Of a stretch of DNA of 64,000 nucleotides, positions 32,933 through 41,040 are shown piece by piece. The notes below the pieces were generated by a model. That model did no database searches and was not told the origin of the DNA. It saw nothing but the letters and a program-made list of their open reading frames with translations. The DNA lies in NCBI GenBank assembly GCA_006226375.1, contig SBHC01000040.1:62001-126000 (forward strand). The letters are read 5' to 3'. Every line of letters begins with the position of its first letter. Position 1 is the stretch's first letter. Source of the DNA: Deltaproteobacteria bacterium. GTDB taxonomy: Bacteria > Myxococcota_C > UBA6777. Both the position numbers and the translations under genes were made by a program.

Positions 32933-34093
32933 ATGCAGTTGCAGAGTAGAGAACGGACAGGCACATGGCTTTGGTTGGGTTGGTTGGTCGTTGCGTTTGG
33001 TTTCGGTTTATGGACCGGGCGCTTTGGTCTACAGGGTGAGGGGAAAGGGGCTGACAAAACGGCAGCTTCCTTACGTACCCAGAGTACACTCCCAGTTCAC
33101 ACCCCAAGGCTCAAAGCATCCGCGCGGCAGCATCCAGCCCCTTCGTCGGTTGTGTGTCCTTCGTGTCCCAAACCCCAACGTTCGATTCGGCGACTTGCCC
33201 GGATCCAAGACTTGCCCCAACTGGCCTGGGAGCGCTTCCCCACAAGGAAACGTCGTAGGTTGCTGGGGTTGCTCAATACGTTACGTACGCCGTGCAGTTG
33301 TGGTCAGACTCTGGCGCAGTGCTCGCAAGTTGATTTGAAGCAATGCCAATCCCTACGTTCTGTTCTTGGTCAAGTGATGCAGCTTGTTTACACAGACACT
33401 CCCACGGATGCAATTCGACAGGCGATTCGTGCTTCTGTCGCACCACGCAGCAGCACCATGCCAGCTCGACGGAAGTCAACGACCCCCTTGGTTGATGGGA
33501 AGGTCTACCATCTGACCATCCCCAAAGACAGCCCAGGTTATGGCTCGTCTCATGCGAAGTTGACCGTCATGATCTTCTCCGACTTCGTTTGCCCGGAGTG
33601 TTGGGGTGTTATGAAGCAAGTTCATAAGTTGGAAGCGAAATATGGAATCAAAGAGGTGAGGGTCGTGTTTCGTCACTTCCCACTGCGGCAACACCCAAGG
33701 GCTTGGGTGGCTGCAGAGGCTGCACAGGCGGCTCACCAGCAAGGAAAGTTTTGGAACTTCCATGACAAGCTCTTCTCCCATCCTGACAAACTGCAAAAAG
33801 TCGACCTGCTCTCGTACGCCAAGAGCCTGGGTCTGGACATGACCAAGTTTAAGAAGGCGCTGGACGATCGAACCTACCAAGCTGTGGTTCAACGTGATGT
33901 CTCCATCGGGCGACGGTTTCGATTGCCTGGGATTCCCTTTGTGTTTCTCAATGGTTTGCCTGTTCTTCGGATGTCCGACATGTCGAAGGTCGCGGCGCGA
34001 GCCTGGCGTCGTGCAGAGGCGTTGCTGAAGCGAGGAACTCCTCGTTATGCCCTGTATCGCACGCTGATTAAGTACGGGAGGCGGGAACCGTAG
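32933..34093 (+). CDS. Membrane-anchored DsbA-like thiol oxidoreductase
   Basis: 386 residues. A signal-anchor helix (WLWLGWLVVAFGFGLWTGRFG, ~12-32) places the rest in the periplasm. A Cys module with C121-S-C123, C130 and C138 precedes a DsbA/DSBA-like thioredoxin domain (~190-375): active site CPEC (Cys220/Cys223) in MIFSDFVCPECWG, the helical insert with HFPLRQHPRAWVAAEAAQAA, and the cis-Pro loop in GIPFVFLNG. AAGG seven bases upstream supports ATG 32933 over TTG 32930. It lies 150 bp before the octa-DsbA gene and shares its N-terminal plan. Expected to form or shuffle disulphides in envelope proteins. Confidence 0.85.
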   Translation: MQLQSRERTGTWLWLGWLVVAFGFGLWTGRFGLQGEGKGADKTAASLRTQSTLPVHTPRLKASARQHPAPSSVVCPSCPKPQRSIRRLARIQDLPQLAWERFPTRKRRRLLGLLNTLRTPCSCGQTLAQCSQVDLKQCQSLRSVLGQVMQLVYTDTPTDAIRQAIRASVAPRSSTMPARRKSTTPLVDGKVYHLTIPKDSPGYGSSHAKLTVMIFSDFVCPECWGVMKQVHKLEAKYGIKEVRVVFRHFPLRQHPRAWVAAEAAQAAHQQGKFWNFHDKLFSHPDKLQKVDLLSYAKSLGLDMTKFKKALDDRTYQAVVQRDVSIGRRFRLPGIPFVFLNGLPVLRMSDMSKVAARAWRRAEALLKRGTPRYALYRTLIKYGRREP

Positions 34094-34178
34094 ACCCCAC
34101 ACATACGGTCTCGCCTTGCTTTTTGGTTTGGTGTGGGCTAAACACCGTGTTCTTGGGAAACGTACCCCCCGAAACACA

Positions 34179-34207
34179 TTGAACAACACGATGCAAATCA
34201 TTCTGAT
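34179..34207 (+). promoter_or_regulatory. Candidate promoter for the octa-DsbA gene
   Basis: TTGAAC (34179-34184) and TCTGAT (34202-34207) are exactly 17 bp apart, each 4 of 6 with consensus. The start point would fall near 34214, giving a ~30-nt leader that includes AAGGAG, eight bases before the ATG. Confidence 0.4.
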
Positions 34208-34243
34208 TTGTTATTCGCCAAGAGGTATGAAGGAGTTCACTGA

Positions 34244-37200
34244 ATGAATGGTATGAGACAGGGGTTAATTATCGGCGCCGTTGCGGGGCTGTTTTTCGGC
34301 TTTATGCTCGGCCGTTTCGGCTCGAAGCATTCCGGAAACCCCGCCCTCGGCACGCAACAATCGAACTCTCGGGGTCAGGCTCGCGCCGTCTCCAAAGAGT
34401 CGGATCTGCCCAAAAACTACCTCCGCTCCAGCCAGTTGAAGAATGTCAACTGGAAAGGGTTGAGCTCGCGTCAGAAGGCGTGGGGCGCTAAAGTCTTGAA
34501 CGAAGTCCCTTGCGCATGTGGCAAGCGTCGCCTCACCTTGGCGAAGTGTTTGCAGTTTGCTCGTCGTTGCAAGCCCAACATGAAGCAAGTGAAAGACATC
34601 ATGGCTGAAGTCCGTCGTGGTGTTCACTACACCCGGATTCTTGCGAAGTACAACCCGAGCCGTGGCAACAACCGACGCGGTGGACCCTTTGTGCCTCCCA
34701 AGGTGACCAACCCCCGCGCCTTCCTGGCCAAAACCGCTCGTTACTCTGTGCCCAAGGGCAACGGCCCCAGCATGGGACCCAAGAACGCGCTGGTCACTGT
34801 TGTTGAGTTCTCTGACTTCCAATGTCCGTACTGCACTCGCGGCGCCAACACCATCAAGAAACTTGTCGACATGTACAAAGGCAAGGTTCGTGTTGAATTC
34901 CGTCACATGCCTCTCTCGTTCCACAAGCAAGCTCACCTGGCTGCGCAAGCTTCGATGTTTGCTCACTCCAAGGGCAAGTTCTGGAAATACCACGACATCC
35001 TCTTTGCCAACCGTCGCCGTCTCTACAAGGCTAACCTGTTGAGCTACGCACGTCAGCTTGGCATGAACGCTGATGAGATGAAGAAAGCTCTGGACAGCGG
35101 CAAGTACAAGGCTGCAGTGGATGCCGACATGGCTCTGGGCCAAAAGTATGGCCGTGGAACTCCGACCTTCTTGCTCAACGGTCGTCGTCTCGTGGGTGCT
35201 CAGCCCCTCAACAAGTTCCGCACCGTTGTGGAAGAAGAACTCCAAATTGCCAAGTACCTCTTGGATCGTGGCGTGAAGCGCTCCGCTCTCTACGAACGAC
35301 TCCTCAACGAAGGCAAAAAAGCAGCTGCTGATGCTCGCAAGCGCGCGATCGAAGCGGCTCGTCGTCGTCGTGCCATGGCCAACAAGCGCGTGAACATCCC
35401 CGTGGGCAAGTCTCCTTCTTGGGGTCCTTCCAACGCCAAAGTGACCGTGGTTGAGTTCTCTGACTTCCAATGTCCGTTCTGTACCCGCGGCGCTCGCGTT
35501 GTGGATCAAATCAAGAAGGCTTACAAAGGCAAAGTTCGTGTTGTGTTCAAGCACTTGCCCTTGTACTTCCACAAGCAAGCTCACCTCGCTGCGCAGGCTT
35601 CCATGGCTGCTAACGAGCAAGGCAAATTCTGGGCTTACCACGACAAATTGTTTGCCAACTACCGCAACATCAACAAGTCCAACCTGGTCAAATGGGCGGG
35701 TGAGTTGAAGTTGAACGTGGCCAAGTTCAAAGCTGCTCTCGACAGCGGCAAATTCAAGACGTTCGTGGACAACGATCTGGCGTTGGCTCGTCGCGTTGGT
35801 GCGAACGGAACTCCGACCTTCTTCGTGAACGGCAAGCGTCTTGTTGGCGCTCAGCCCTTCCCCCGATTCAAGTCCTTGATTGACTCTGAAATGAACGCTC
35901 CCAAGCGTGGCAACAAGCTTCCCAACATTGCTCGTCTCCGCGTGCTGAAGCCTCTTGCTCGTCGCATCAAGTTGCGCGTTGTGAAGCGCACCCAGCCGGG
36001 CACCAGCCCTGTTGATGTAAAGACTGCTCCCTCCTGGGGGAACCCCAAGGCTCCCGTCTGGATTGTGGAATTCTCTGACTTCCAATGTCCGTTCTGTAGC
36101 CGCGGCGCTCGCGTGGTGGACCAAATCAAGAAGGCTTACAAAGGCGACGTTCGCGTCTTCTTCAAGCACTTGCCCTTGTCCTTCCACAAGCAAGCTCACT
36201 TGGCTGCGCAAGCTTCGATGGCTGCCAACGCGCAAGGCAAATTCTGGGCTTACCATGACAAGTTGTTCCAAAACTCCCGCAACCTGCAGAAGGCTGACCT
36301 GATTCGTTACGCCAAGCAGGTTGGGTTGAACGTTGCCAAGTTCACGGCTGACTTGAACAACGGTACGTACAAGAGCGCAGTGGACAAAGACCTGATTCAG
36401 GCCAGCCGCGCTGGCGCTCGTGGAACTCCCACGTTCTTCATCAACGGCGAGCGTCTTGTCGGTGCGCAGCCCTTCAACCGCTTCAAGGCTGTGATTGACA
36501 AGGCTTTGGGCATCGCTCCCAAGCCCACTGCTCCCTCCGGTGGCGCTGGCGTTAACACCCAAGGTGCTCCCTCTTGGGGACCCGCAAACGCCAAAGTGAC
36601 CGTGGTTGAGTTCTCTGACTTCCAATGTCCGTTCTGTAGCCGCGGCGCTCGCGTTGTGGACCAGATCAAGAAAGCGTACAACGGAAAGTCTGTCCGCGTG
36701 GTGTTCAAGCACCTTCCCTTGTCCTTCCACCGTCAAGCTCACATCGCTGCTCAGGCTTCCATGGCCGCTCATGAGCAAGGCAAGTTCTGGGCTTACCACG
36801 ACAAATTGTTTGCCAACTACCGCAACATCAACAAAGCCAACCTGATCAAATGGGCGGGTGAGTTGAAGTTGGATGTGGCCAAGTTCAAGGCTGCTCTCGA
36901 CAGCGGTAAGTACAAGCGTTACGTCGACAACGATGCACGTGAAGCTAGCAGCAAAGGTGCGAACGGAACTCCGACCTTCCTGGTGAATGGCCAGAAGATC
37001 GTCGGTGCTCAGCCCTTCAACCGCTTCAAAGCTGCCATTGACGCAGCGTTGGCTGGTCGAAAAATGCCGAGCGCGGCTCCCCGTCGTGCCCGTCGTCCCC
37101 AGCCCAGCGGACCCGTAAAGATCAACACCCAAGGTGCTCCCTCTTATGGACCGGCGAACGCCAAGGTGACCTTGGTTGAGTTCTCTGACTTCCAATGTCC

Positions 37201-39349
37201 GTTCTGTAGCCGCGGTGCCAACACCGTGGAGCAACTGAAGAAGATCTACAAAGGCAAAATTCGCGTGGTGTTCAAGCACCAGCCCTTGTCCTTCCACCGT
37301 CAAGCTCACATCGCTGCGCAAGCTTCGATGGCTGCTCACGCGCAAGGCAAGTTCTGGGCTTACCACGACATCCTGTTCCGCAACTCCCGCAACATCAACA
37401 AAGCCAACCTGATCAAGTGGGCGGGTGAGTTGAAGCTGGACGTGGCCAAGTTCAAGGCTGCTCTCGACAACGGAACCTACAAGGCGTATGTCACCAAAGA
37501 CTCTCGCGAAGGCAGCAGTGTCGGCGCGAACGGAACTCCGACCTTCTTCATCAACGGCTACAAGCTGGTGGGTGCTCAGCCCATCAACCGCTTCAAGTCG
37601 ATGATCGATGCAGCTTTGGCTGGTAAGAAAATGCCGGGTGCGGCTCCCCGTCGTGCACGTCGTCCCAGCCCCCAACCCAGCGGACCCGTGAAGATCAACA
37701 CCAAAGGCTCTCCCTCCTGGGGACCGGCAAACGCCAAGGTCACCCTGGTTGAGTTCTCTGACTTCCAATGTCCGTTCTGTAGCCGCGGTGCCAACACCGT
37801 GGAGCAGTTGAAGAAGCAGTATGCAGGCAAACTTCGCGTGGTGTTCAAGCACCAGCCCCTGTCCTTCCACCGTAACGCTCACATCGCTGCGCAAGCTTCG
37901 ATGGCTGCTGCGGCGCAAGGCAAGTTCTGGGCTTACCATGACATCCTGTTCAAGAACTCCCGCAACATCAACAAAGCCAACCTGATCAAGTGGGCTGGCC
38001 AGTTGAAGCTGGATGTGGCCAAGTTCAAGGCTGCTCTCGACAGCGGAACCTACAAGGCTTTCGTCGACAAAGATCAGCGTGAAGCAAACAGCGTTGGCGC
38101 GAACGGAACTCCGACCTTCTTTATCAACGGCTACAAGCTCGTGGGTGCCCAGCCCATCTTCCGCTTCAAGTCGATGATCGATGCAGCTTTGGCTGGTAAG
38201 AAAATGCCGGGTGCGGCTCCCCGTCGTGCACGTCGTCCCAGCCCCCGTCCCAGCGGACCCGTGAAGATCAACACCAAGGGTGCTCCCTCTTGGGGACCGG
38301 CGAACGCCAAAGTGACCGTGGCTGCGTTCTCTGACTTCCAATGTCCCTTCTGTAGCCGTGGTGCTCGCGTTGTGGACCAAATCAAGAAGGCTTACAAAGG
38401 CAAAGTCCGCGTGGTGTTCAAGCACCTTCCCTTGTCCTTCCACCGTCAAGCTCACATCGCAGCGCAAGCTTCGATGGCTGCGAACGCGCAAGGCAAGTTC
38501 TGGGCTTACCACGACAAGATCTTCGCCAACTACCGCAACATCAACAAAGCCAACTTGATCAAGTGGGCTGGTGAGTTGGGTCTGGACGTTGCCAAGTTCA
38601 AAGCTGCTCTCGATGGTGGAACCTACAAAGCTTACGTTGACAAAGACGCTCGCGAAGCTAGCGGCGTTGGCGCGAACGGAACCCCGACCTTCTTCATCAA
38701 CGGCTACAAGCTGGTGGGTGCTCAGCCCTTCCCCCGCTTCAAGTCGATGATCGACGCAGCTTTGGCTGGTAAGAAAATGCCGGGTGCGGCTCCCCGTCGT
38801 GCACGTCGTCCCCAGCCTTCCGGTCCGATCAAAGTGAAGATTGGAAACGCTCCGTCCTGGGGTCCCAAAGATGCTCCCGTAACCATCGTGGAGTTCTCTG
38901 ACTTCCAATGTCCGTTCTGTACTCGTGGAGCCAACACCGTTCGCCAAATCAAGAAGGCTTACGGTGAGAAGGTTCGGGTTGTGTTCAAGCACCTTCCGCT
39001 TCCCTTCCACAGCAAAGCGAAGATTGCTGCGCAAGCTGCAATGATTGCCAACGAACAGGGCAAGTTCTGGGAATACCACGACAAGTTGTTCGCAAACTAC
39101 CGCAACATCAGCAAAGTGAACCTGGTCAAGTGGGCCAAGGAACTGGGGCTGGATGAGGCGAAGTTCAAAGCTGCTCTGGACAGCGACAAGTACAAGAAGT
39201 ATGTGGAAAGCGACGCCGCTTACGCAGGCTCTATCGGTGCGAACGGAACTCCGACCTTCTTCATCAACGGCCGCCGTTTGGTGGGCGCTCAGCCCTTCAA
39301 CCGGTTCAAGTCGATGATCGACGCTGAGCTGAAAAAAGCGAAGAAGTAA
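34244..39349 (+). CDS. Octa-DsbA protein: eight tandem DsbA-like thioredoxin domains
   Basis: 1701 residues. An N-terminal signal anchor (LIIGAVAGLFFGFMLGRFG, ~8-26) is followed by a four-Cys module (C90, C92, C102, C109) like that of the upstream gene. Eight DsbA-like domains of ~180-215 residues follow. Each has FSDFQCP(Y/F)C with first active-site Cys at about 194, 410, 615, 795, 985, 1176, 1367 and 1556, a helical insert with SFH-x-QAH-x-AAQASM, and an intact cis-Pro loop GTPTF(F/L). Linkers between domains 4-8 are basic and Pro-rich (AAPRRARRP). Ordinary DsbA has one such domain. All eight active sites look functional, so this should be a periplasmic, inner-membrane-tethered multivalent thiol oxidase or relay. 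No DsbB gene is visible nearby. Confidence 0.9.
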   Translation: MNGMRQGLIIGAVAGLFFGFMLGRFGSKHSGNPALGTQQSNSRGQARAVSKESDLPKNYLRSSQLKNVNWKGLSSRQKAWGAKVLNEVPCACGKRRLTLAKCLQFARRCKPNMKQVKDIMAEVRRGVHYTRILAKYNPSRGNNRRGGPFVPPKVTNPRAFLAKTARYSVPKGNGPSMGPKNALVTVVEFSDFQCPYCTRGANTIKKLVDMYKGKVRVEFRHMPLSFHKQAHLAAQASMFAHSKGKFWKYHDILFANRRRLYKANLLSYARQLGMNADEMKKALDSGKYKAAVDADMALGQKYGRGTPTFLLNGRRLVGAQPLNKFRTVVEEELQIAKYLLDRGVKRSALYERLLNEGKKAAADARKRAIEAARRRRAMANKRVNIPVGKSPSWGPSNAKVTVVEFSDFQCPFCTRGARVVDQIKKAYKGKVRVVFKHLPLYFHKQAHLAAQASMAANEQGKFWAYHDKLFANYRNINKSNLVKWAGELKLNVAKFKAALDSGKFKTFVDNDLALARRVGANGTPTFFVNGKRLVGAQPFPRFKSLIDSEMNAPKRGNKLPNIARLRVLKPLARRIKLRVVKRTQPGTSPVDVKTAPSWGNPKAPVWIVEFSDFQCPFCSRGARVVDQIKKAYKGDVRVFFKHLPLSFHKQAHLAAQASMAANAQGKFWAYHDKLFQNSRNLQKADLIRYAKQVGLNVAKFTADLNNGTYKSAVDKDLIQASRAGARGTPTFFINGERLVGAQPFNRFKAVIDKALGIAPKPTAPSGGAGVNTQGAPSWGPANAKVTVVEFSDFQCPFCSRGARVVDQIKKAYNGKSVRVVFKHLPLSFHRQAHIAAQASMAAHEQGKFWAYHDKLFANYRNINKANLIKWAGELKLDVAKFKAALDSGKYKRYVDNDAREASSKGANGTPTFLVNGQKIVGAQPFNRFKAAIDAALAGRKMPSAAPRRARRPQPSGPVKINTQGAPSYGPANAKVTLVEFSDFQCPFCSRGANTVEQLKKIYKGKIRVVFKHQPLSFHRQAHIAAQASMAAHAQGKFWAYHDILFRNSRNINKANLIKWAGELKLDVAKFKAALDNGTYKAYVTKDSREGSSVGANGTPTFFINGYKLVGAQPINRFKSMIDAALAGKKMPGAAPRRARRPSPQPSGPVKINTKGSPSWGPANAKVTLVEFSDFQCPFCSRGANTVEQLKKQYAGKLRVVFKHQPLSFHRNAHIAAQASMAAAAQGKFWAYHDILFKNSRNINKANLIKWAGQLKLDVAKFKAALDSGTYKAFVDKDQREANSVGANGTPTFFINGYKLVGAQPIFRFKSMIDAALAGKKMPGAAPRRARRPSPRPSGPVKINTKGAPSWGPANAKVTVAAFSDFQCPFCSRGARVVDQIKKAYKGKVRVVFKHLPLSFHRQAHIAAQASMAANAQGKFWAYHDKIFANYRNINKANLIKWAGELGLDVAKFKAALDGGTYKAYVDKDAREASGVGANGTPTFFINGYKLVGAQPFPRFKSMIDAALAGKKMPGAAPRRARRPQPSGPIKVKIGNAPSWGPKDAPVTIVEFSDFQCPFCTRGANTVRQIKKAYGEKVRVVFKHLPLPFHSKAKIAAQAAMIANEQGKFWEYHDKLFANYRNISKVNLVKWAKELGLDEAKFKAALDSDKYKKYVESDAAYAGSIGANGTPTFFINGRRLVGAQPFNRFKSMIDAELKKAKK
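34740..39340 (+). repeat. Tandem intragenic repeat, eight DsbA units
   Basis: Eight units, with the conserved FSDFQC codons starting at 34808, 35456, 36071, 36611, 37181, 37754, 38327 and 38894. Spacing is ~540-650 bp and nearly constant (570-575 bp) in the middle units 5-7. Many stretches are identical between units at DNA level, such as TTCTCTGACTTCCAATGTCC, which recurs in the units. Confidence 0.9.
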
Positions 39350-39360
39350 TCCACCCACTC

Positions 39361-39420
39361 GGAGCTTCTGCTCCTCTCGTTGCGTTGGTCCTCAACGCAG
39401 CGGACTTTCTCCTCTTTTCC
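39361..39420 (+). terminator. Double hairpin, likely terminator of the DsbA operon
   Basis: GGAGC-TTCT-GCTCC (39361-39374) is followed by TGCGTTG-GTCCT-CAACGCA (39381-39399, 7-bp stem), then a T-rich tract near 39406-39420. It begins 12 bp after the octa-DsbA stop. Confidence 0.5.
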
Positions 39421-39448
39421 CGTCTTTCCTTCCTCCATAGGTCTCTCT

Positions 39449-40312
39449 ATGTCTTCACCCCTCGTGTTTCTCGGCCTCGATCTCAGCACCCGACGTCAAT
39501 CCCTTCAAGGGAAAACCATGTTGGCCAGAGGGGAAGCCTCCGGTCAGGGCGTGCGTATTGTTTCTATCGCTCCTTTGTTGGGGGATGATGCGCTCCTGAA
39601 TGTTCTTTCAGAACAGTCGTTTGTTCGTTGCGGAATAGACTGTCCTTTGAGTTTGCCTTCATGTGTGCTATGTCGTGTGTGCCCTTGTGACTGCCGTGCG
39701 GCGGAGTGGGCCGTGATGCTGGGATTTCAGCCGGATGATGTGTTTCATTACAGGCTGGGTGATATGTTGGTCCGACGAACGTTGCAACATGTCGGACCCA
39801 AGCCTCCGTTGAGCAACGGTGGACCCGTGGACATCACACCCTTAACCCTTCGGTGGCTGCGGCTTTCTCGGACGCTCTTGAGTCGAGCAGCCCCTCTGGA
39901 ACGAATCGTGGAGGTGTACGCTTCTGGCACCATTCAAATTCTTGCGGAGCTGCTGGGTCTTGTGCAACAAACAGTGTTTCGGTATAGGACTTCCCCAGCT
40001 TTGCGAGCCTCACTGCTCTGTGAACTTGCGGAACGACAATGGCTCACCGCTTCAGAGGCCGCTTGGGAGCAACTCGTAGACTCGGATGATGCGATGGATG
40101 CGGCGATCGCCTGTCTCTCTGCTCGCCTCGCCTATGAACGACACATCCTTTGGCCCTCTACATTGTTGGGCCTGGACGAACGAGCATCCTGCAGTGTGGT
40201 ACGCCCCTTGCAGGGTAGTTCCAAAGAGTCGCGTGTTTCTCTGGCAGAAGTCCTGCTGCAGCAACCCTGGGTAGCGCTGCCTGACCCCTTGAAACTCAAG
40301 ACCTTCCTGTGA
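39449..40312 (+). CDS. DUF429-like protein (predicted RNase H-fold)
   Basis: 287 residues from ATG 39449. The pattern fits DUF429: N-terminal strand FLGLDLSTRR, then CGIDCPLSLP (the D-x-P-L-S/G motif), EVYASGTIQIL, and the C-terminal DSDDAMDAAIACLSARLA, all hallmarks of this predicted RNase H-like family. An unusual Cys cluster, CVLCRVCPCDC, follows the second motif and suggests a metal site. The reaction catalysed by DUF429 is not established. A weak AGG precedes the start. It follows the DsbA terminator and precedes a lipoprotein gene by 72 bp. Confidence 0.7.
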   Translation: MSSPLVFLGLDLSTRRQSLQGKTMLARGEASGQGVRIVSIAPLLGDDALLNVLSEQSFVRCGIDCPLSLPSCVLCRVCPCDCRAAEWAVMLGFQPDDVFHYRLGDMLVRRTLQHVGPKPPLSNGGPVDITPLTLRWLRLSRTLLSRAAPLERIVEVYASGTIQILAELLGLVQQTVFRYRTSPALRASLLCELAERQWLTASEAAWEQLVDSDDAMDAAIACLSARLAYERHILWPSTLLGLDERASCSVVRPLQGSSKESRVSLAEVLLQQPWVALPDPLKLKTFL

Positions 40313-40384
40313 TACACCGCCCTACGTTTCGGCAACCTTTGATGTGACATTTTGTCAAGATTGATTGTGTGGGAGATGATGTTG

Positions 40385-40873
40385 ATGACAAAACCAATCA
40401 TGCGCTGGATGATTCTTGGCACCTTGCTTGTGATGCTAACCGGCTGCACCACGATGTACATCAAAGGCACCAAAATAGAGGCGACCTCACAAAATCGTGC
40501 TGTCTATGATGCGGTTCAGCGCTACGAGCGGGTGTTGTCTGCTGGCAAGTGGGACAAACTCATCAACCTGGTCTCCAAAAAGTTCCGCGAAACCCGTGGT
40601 ACTCCCGGTAACGAAAAAGATGACTACGGTTACGAACAACTGCGAGACAAACTCAACCTGTTTGCGACGCAGCAAGTTCGTGTGCTGAAGTTTAAGGTTG
40701 AAGTCGAGAAGATTGAGTTCGACAAGCCCAACCTCGCGAAGGTGTATGTGCTCAAGCAATTTGCTTTCTTGTATCCACGCGGTAAAAAACGACGTGGGTT
40801 TGACACTGGAACACTCGCCCAGATGTTGGTTCTTCGCTACGAGCAAGGGCAGTGGAAGTTTACCCGCTGGTAA
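40385..40873 (+). CDS. Small lipoprotein of unknown function
   Basis: 162 residues from ATG 40385, chosen since GGGAG lies nine bases upstream; ATGs at 40376 and 40379 are too close to it. The signal peptide RWMILGTLLVMLTGC ends in an LTGC lipobox. The mature part looks like a NTF2/SnoaL-like or DUF4440-type alpha+beta fold (VYDAVQRYERVLSAGKWDKL, VRVLKFKVEVEKIEFDKP, LVLRYEQGQWKFTRW), with the long first helix and four-strand sheet typical of that fold. Ligand unknown. Confidence 0.7.
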   Translation: MTKPIMRWMILGTLLVMLTGCTTMYIKGTKIEATSQNRAVYDAVQRYERVLSAGKWDKLINLVSKKFRETRGTPGNEKDDYGYEQLRDKLNLFATQQVRVLKFKVEVEKIEFDKPNLAKVYVLKQFAFLYPRGKKRRGFDTGTLAQMLVLRYEQGQWKFTRW

Positions 40874-41040
40874 GATTCTCCGTCGACAATCTCCATCCGT
40901 TCCGCTTCCTTCGTTCCTCCCTCTCCACATTTTTTTTCACCACAAGTTTGTCGTGTGACACAGTCTGACATGGTCCCCCTTTAGAATGTTGGTGTGAGTT
41001 AAGGCTCATCATGGACTTTCACAATTGGGGAGGCAATCTC

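Noticed and set aside
34265-39358. A 1697-codon open frame on the strand opposite the octa-DsbA gene
   Set aside because: It is the mirror of a highly codon-biased repeat gene; its residues mirror the repeat units and it has no start signal or recognisable domain. The + strand gene is certain, so this is a shadow.
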